From positions 2,542,001 to 2,606,000 of the forward strand of contig NZ_CP052757.1 in assembly GCF_009708005.2 (NCBI RefSeq): DNA of 64,000 nucleotides. Direction: 5' to 3'. Shown here one piece after another: positions 61,795-64,000 of the stretch. The notes beneath the pieces are model-generated. The model worked only from the letters and a program-made list of their open reading frames with translations. It made no database searches and was not told the origin of the DNA. The stretch comes from Cellulosimicrobium protaetiae. GTDB taxonomy: Bacteria; Actinomycetota; Actinomycetes; Actinomycetales; Cellulomonadaceae. The stretch's first letter is position 1. Each line of letters begins with the position of its first letter. Both the position numbers and the translations under genes were made by a program.

Positions 61795-62427
61795 GTGCGG
61801 GTGCACCCCTTCGCCCTCGACGACGGCCGCATCCACCTGTCCACCCCGACCCTCGACGACGTCGACGCGATCACGGCGGCATGCCGGGAGCCGGGCATGG
61901 CCGAGTGGACCGTCGTCCCGGACCCGTACGAGCGCACGGACGCCGAGAGGTTCGTCCTCGAGGAGGTCGTCCCGGGATGGGAGCGCGGCACGGCGCTCAC
62001 CTGGACCGTCCGGGAGTCGGGCGGTCCGCCGTTCGTCGACGGCCGCGGCCCGCTGCTGGGGATGATGGGCATCGGTCTCGACGACGGTGCGCCGGGCGCG
62101 CGGTCGGGCGAGATCGGGTACTGGCTCACCCCGGCGGCACGAGGGCGCGGGATCGGGACGGCCGCGGCCCGGCTCGTCGCCGACTGGGCGTTCGACGTCG
62201 AGGGCGCCGGTCTCTCTCGGCTCGTCTGGCAGGCGTACGTCGACAACTGGCCGTCGCGCCGACTGGCCTGGCGTCTCGGCTTCCGCGTGGAGGGGACGAT
62301 CCGTCGGCAGCTCGTCCAGCGGGGCGTTCGGCGCGACGCGTGGTTCGGCACGCTCCTGCCCGACGACCCGCGCGAGCCGAACGAGCCGTGGCCCGCCGAC
62401 GCTCCGCCGTCGGGCCGCACGACCTGA
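61795..62427 (+). CDS. GNAT-family N-acetyltransferase (RimJ/RimL type)
   Basis: A 210-residue acetyltransferase: 'LDDGRIHLSTPTLDDVDAITAACREPGMAEWT' is the family start, 'SGEIGYWLTPAARGRGIGTAAARLVADWAFD' holds the acetyl-CoA pyrophosphate loop (R-G-R-G-I-G-T), and 'LVWQAYVDNWPSRRLAWRLGFRVEGTIRR' the C-terminal motif. Such enzymes acetylate protein N termini, aminoglycosides or small molecules; the target is unknown. Several in-frame starts exist (61765, 61795, 61801). 61795 follows AGGG and is nearest the conserved start. Confidence 0.88.
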   Translation: MRVHPFALDDGRIHLSTPTLDDVDAITAACREPGMAEWTVVPDPYERTDAERFVLEEVVPGWERGTALTWTVRESGGPPFVDGRGPLLGMMGIGLDDGAPGARSGEIGYWLTPAARGRGIGTAAARLVADWAFDVEGAGLSRLVWQAYVDNWPSRRLAWRLGFRVEGTIRRQLVQRGVRRDAWFGTLLPDDPREPNEPWPADAPPSGRTT

Positions 62428-62508
62428 CGCGCAGGCCGTGCCGCACCGACACCCGGGGTGGACGAATGCGTTTCCGTCGCACCCGCCCCCGGGGTCAAGA
62501 TGGGCACC

Positions 62509-64000
62509 ATGACCTCCGAGCCCACGACGCGCACCGGCGCGCCCGCGCCCACCTCCGCGCCGGCCACGACTCCCGTCCCGATCGACCTCGACCCGGCGAA
62601 CCCGTTCGCCGCCCCGTCGGCGCTCCCGTACGAGCTGCCCGACTACGACGCGGTCCGCGAGGAGCACTACCTCCCGGCGCTGCGCGCGGCGACCGCGGCC
62701 CAGCGCGCGACGATCGAGGCGATCGCGACCGACGACGCGCTCCCGACCGCCGCGACCGTGCTCGAGGCGCTCGAACGGTCGGGCCGCGACCTCGCGCGCG
62801 TCCTCAACGCGTTCTACAACCAGCTCTCCGCCGACGCGACGCCGGGCCTGGAGCAGATCGAGGAGGAGTTCGCGCCCGAGCTCGCGGCGCACCACGACGC
62901 GATCTACATGGATGCCCGCCTCTACGCGCGCGCCCGCGCGCTCCAGGACGCCGTCGACGCCGGCGAGCAGGCGCTCGAGCCCGACGCCGCCTGGCTCCTC
63001 CGCACGCTCCTGGTCCGGTTCCGCCGCTCGGGCGTCGAGCTCGACGCGGAGCAGCAGGAGCGGCTGCGCGAGCTCAACGGGCGGCTCACGACGCTCGAGG
63101 CCGCGTTCGGCCGCAAGCTGCTCGCGGGCGCCAACGCGGCGAGCGTGCTCGTCACGGACCGCGCCGAGCTCGACGGCCTCGCCGAGGACGCCGTCGCGGG
63201 GGCCGCGGCCGCCGCGGCGGCGCGTGGGCACGAGGGCGCGTGGCTCCTGGAGATGCAGCTCCCGACGCAGCAGGGCGTGCTCGCCTCGCTCGCGCGTCGT
63301 GACGTGCGCGAGCGCGTGCAGCAGGCGTCGGAGTCGCGCGGCGCGACCGGCGACGACCACGACACGCGCGAGATCGTGCTGGAGACCGTGCGCCTGCGCG
63401 CCGAGCGCGCACGCCTGCTCGGCTACGAGCACCACGCCGCGTACGTCGCGGAGGACGCGACCGCCAAGACGACCGAGGCCGTGAACGCGATGCTCGGGCG
63501 GCTCGCGCCCGCCGCGGTCGCCAACGCGCGGCGCGAGGCCAGCGACCTCGAGGTCGCGCTGCGGGCCGACGAGCCCGGCGCGACGCTCCGCGCGTCCGAC
63601 TGGTCGTTCTACGCCGAGCGTGTGCGCAAGGACCGCTACGCGCTCGACGACGCGCTCCTGCGCCCGTACCTCGAGCTCGAGCGCGTCGTGCACGACGGCG
63701 TGTTCCTGGCCGCGAACCGCCTGTTCGGCGTCTCGTTCGCGGAGCGCCACGACCTCGTCGGGTACCACCCGGACGTCCGGGTCTTCGAGGTCTTCGACGG
63801 CGAGACCCCGGGCGAGCCAGGCCAGGGGCTGGGCCTGTTCCTCGCCGACTGGTACACGCGCGAGTCCAAGCGCGGCGGGGCGTGGATGAACAACCTCGTC
63901 GACCAGAACCACCTGCTCGGGCAGAAGCCGGTCGTCGTGAACAACCTCAACATCGTCAAGCCGCCGGCCGGGCAGCCCACGCTGCTCGTGTGGGACGAGG
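62509..64000 (+). CDS. M3-family metallopeptidase (Dcp-like peptidyl dipeptidase), 3' end outside the window
   Basis: The first 497 residues are visible and the frame is open at the window end. Similarity is to M3 oligopeptidases: 'NPFAAPSALPYELPDYDAVREEHYLPALRAA', 'FYNQLSADATPGLEQIEEEFAPELAAHHDAIY', 'LLGYEHHAAYVAEDATAKT', 'DWSFYAERVRKDRYALDDALLRPYLELERV' and 'GLFLADWYTRESKRGGAWMNNLV'. The HExxH zinc site should lie beyond base 64000. These cytoplasmic zinc enzymes clip dipeptides or short peptides. A -10-like CAAGAT lies seven bases before the ATG and there is no ribosome binding site, so the transcript is probably leaderless. Confidence 0.92.
   Translation, partial: MTSEPTTRTGAPAPTSAPATTPVPIDLDPANPFAAPSALPYELPDYDAVREEHYLPALRAATAAQRATIEAIATDDALPTAATVLEALERSGRDLARVLNAFYNQLSADATPGLEQIEEEFAPELAAHHDAIYMDARLYARARALQDAVDAGEQALEPDAAWLLRTLLVRFRRSGVELDAEQQERLRELNGRLTTLEAAFGRKLLAGANAASVLVTDRAELDGLAEDAVAGAAAAAAARGHEGAWLLEMQLPTQQGVLASLARRDVRERVQQASESRGATGDDHDTREIVLETVRLRAERARLLGYEHHAAYVAEDATAKTTEAVNAMLGRLAPAAVANARREASDLEVALRADEPGATLRASDWSFYAERVRKDRYALDDALLRPYLELERVVHDGVFLAANRLFGVSFAERHDLVGYHPDVRVFEVFDGETPGEPGQGLGLFLADWYTRESKRGGAWMNNLVDQNHLLGQKPVVVNNLNIVKPPAGQPTLLVWDE

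Overview
The window is chromosomal DNA of a very GC-rich Gram-positive actinobacterium. The evidence is heavy GC at third codon positions, many GTG starts, near-leaderless promoters, DtxR/IdeR-type iron boxes, a TCGAAC-N4-GTTCGA SOS box, an ImuA'-ImuB-DnaE2 mutagenesis operon and a rifamycin-associated element. Gene content (large secreted multidomain carbohydrate proteins, FUSC, DUF2231, CueP) fits the Cellulomonadaceae/Promicromonosporaceae, for example a Cellulosimicrobium-like organism. The genus is an inference from gene content only.

1-11.6 kb. The 3' part of one HelD-like helicase is followed by an alpha/beta hydrolase. A four-gene siderophore-iron uptake locus comes next (ATPase, binding lipoprotein, double permease, siderophore-interacting reductase). 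Iron boxes abut the start codons of its first and last genes. A second HelD-like gene follows; its promoter carries a rifamycin-associated element, so it is called helR. A YbaK/EbsC deacylase lies on the other strand.

11.7-28.3 kb. An SOS box drives imuA', imuB and dnaE2, whose reading frames overlap. Then come a lipoprotein plus a frameshifted membrane-protein gene, an NTF2-like protein, a Gfo/Idh/MocA oxidoreductase, a RIO-type kinase with a possible leader peptide, a membrane metal-dependent hydrolase, a short transcription unit that may encode a 42-residue protein, two tRNA-Arg genes and rtcB. A two-component system lies on the minus strand.

28.4-47.6 kb. This accessory region is the most unusual part. 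Three large secreted proteins share a homologous C-terminal module of about 85-95 residues: a ThuA-domain protein, a 1518-residue fusion of sugar dehydrogenase, PKD, carbohydrate-binding and two duplicated sugar-isomerase barrels, and a 1298-residue sugar dehydrogenase with several lectin-like domains. I infer an extracellular sugar oxidation and isomerisation system. A LacI-type operator sits inside the promoter of the third gene, and a LacI-family gene without its DNA-binding domain lies between the first two. Between the second and third lie an iron/redox group (heme-oxygenase-like enzyme, CDGSH protein, SDR, DUF2231), a decayed FAD oxidoreductase, a zinc alcohol dehydrogenase and a FUSC exporter.

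47.6-64 kb. Two SHOCT-domain proteins, a membrane protein, a MalT-like LuxR regulator and a Ca2+-type P-ATPase with an altered M4 motif come first. A candidate structured RNA, a hemerythrin protein, an SRPBCC protein, tRNA-Leu, an AI-2E-type permease, a DUF1905 protein, an amino-acid permease divergent from alanine dehydrogenase, a GNAT acetyltransferase and the start of an M3 peptidase follow.
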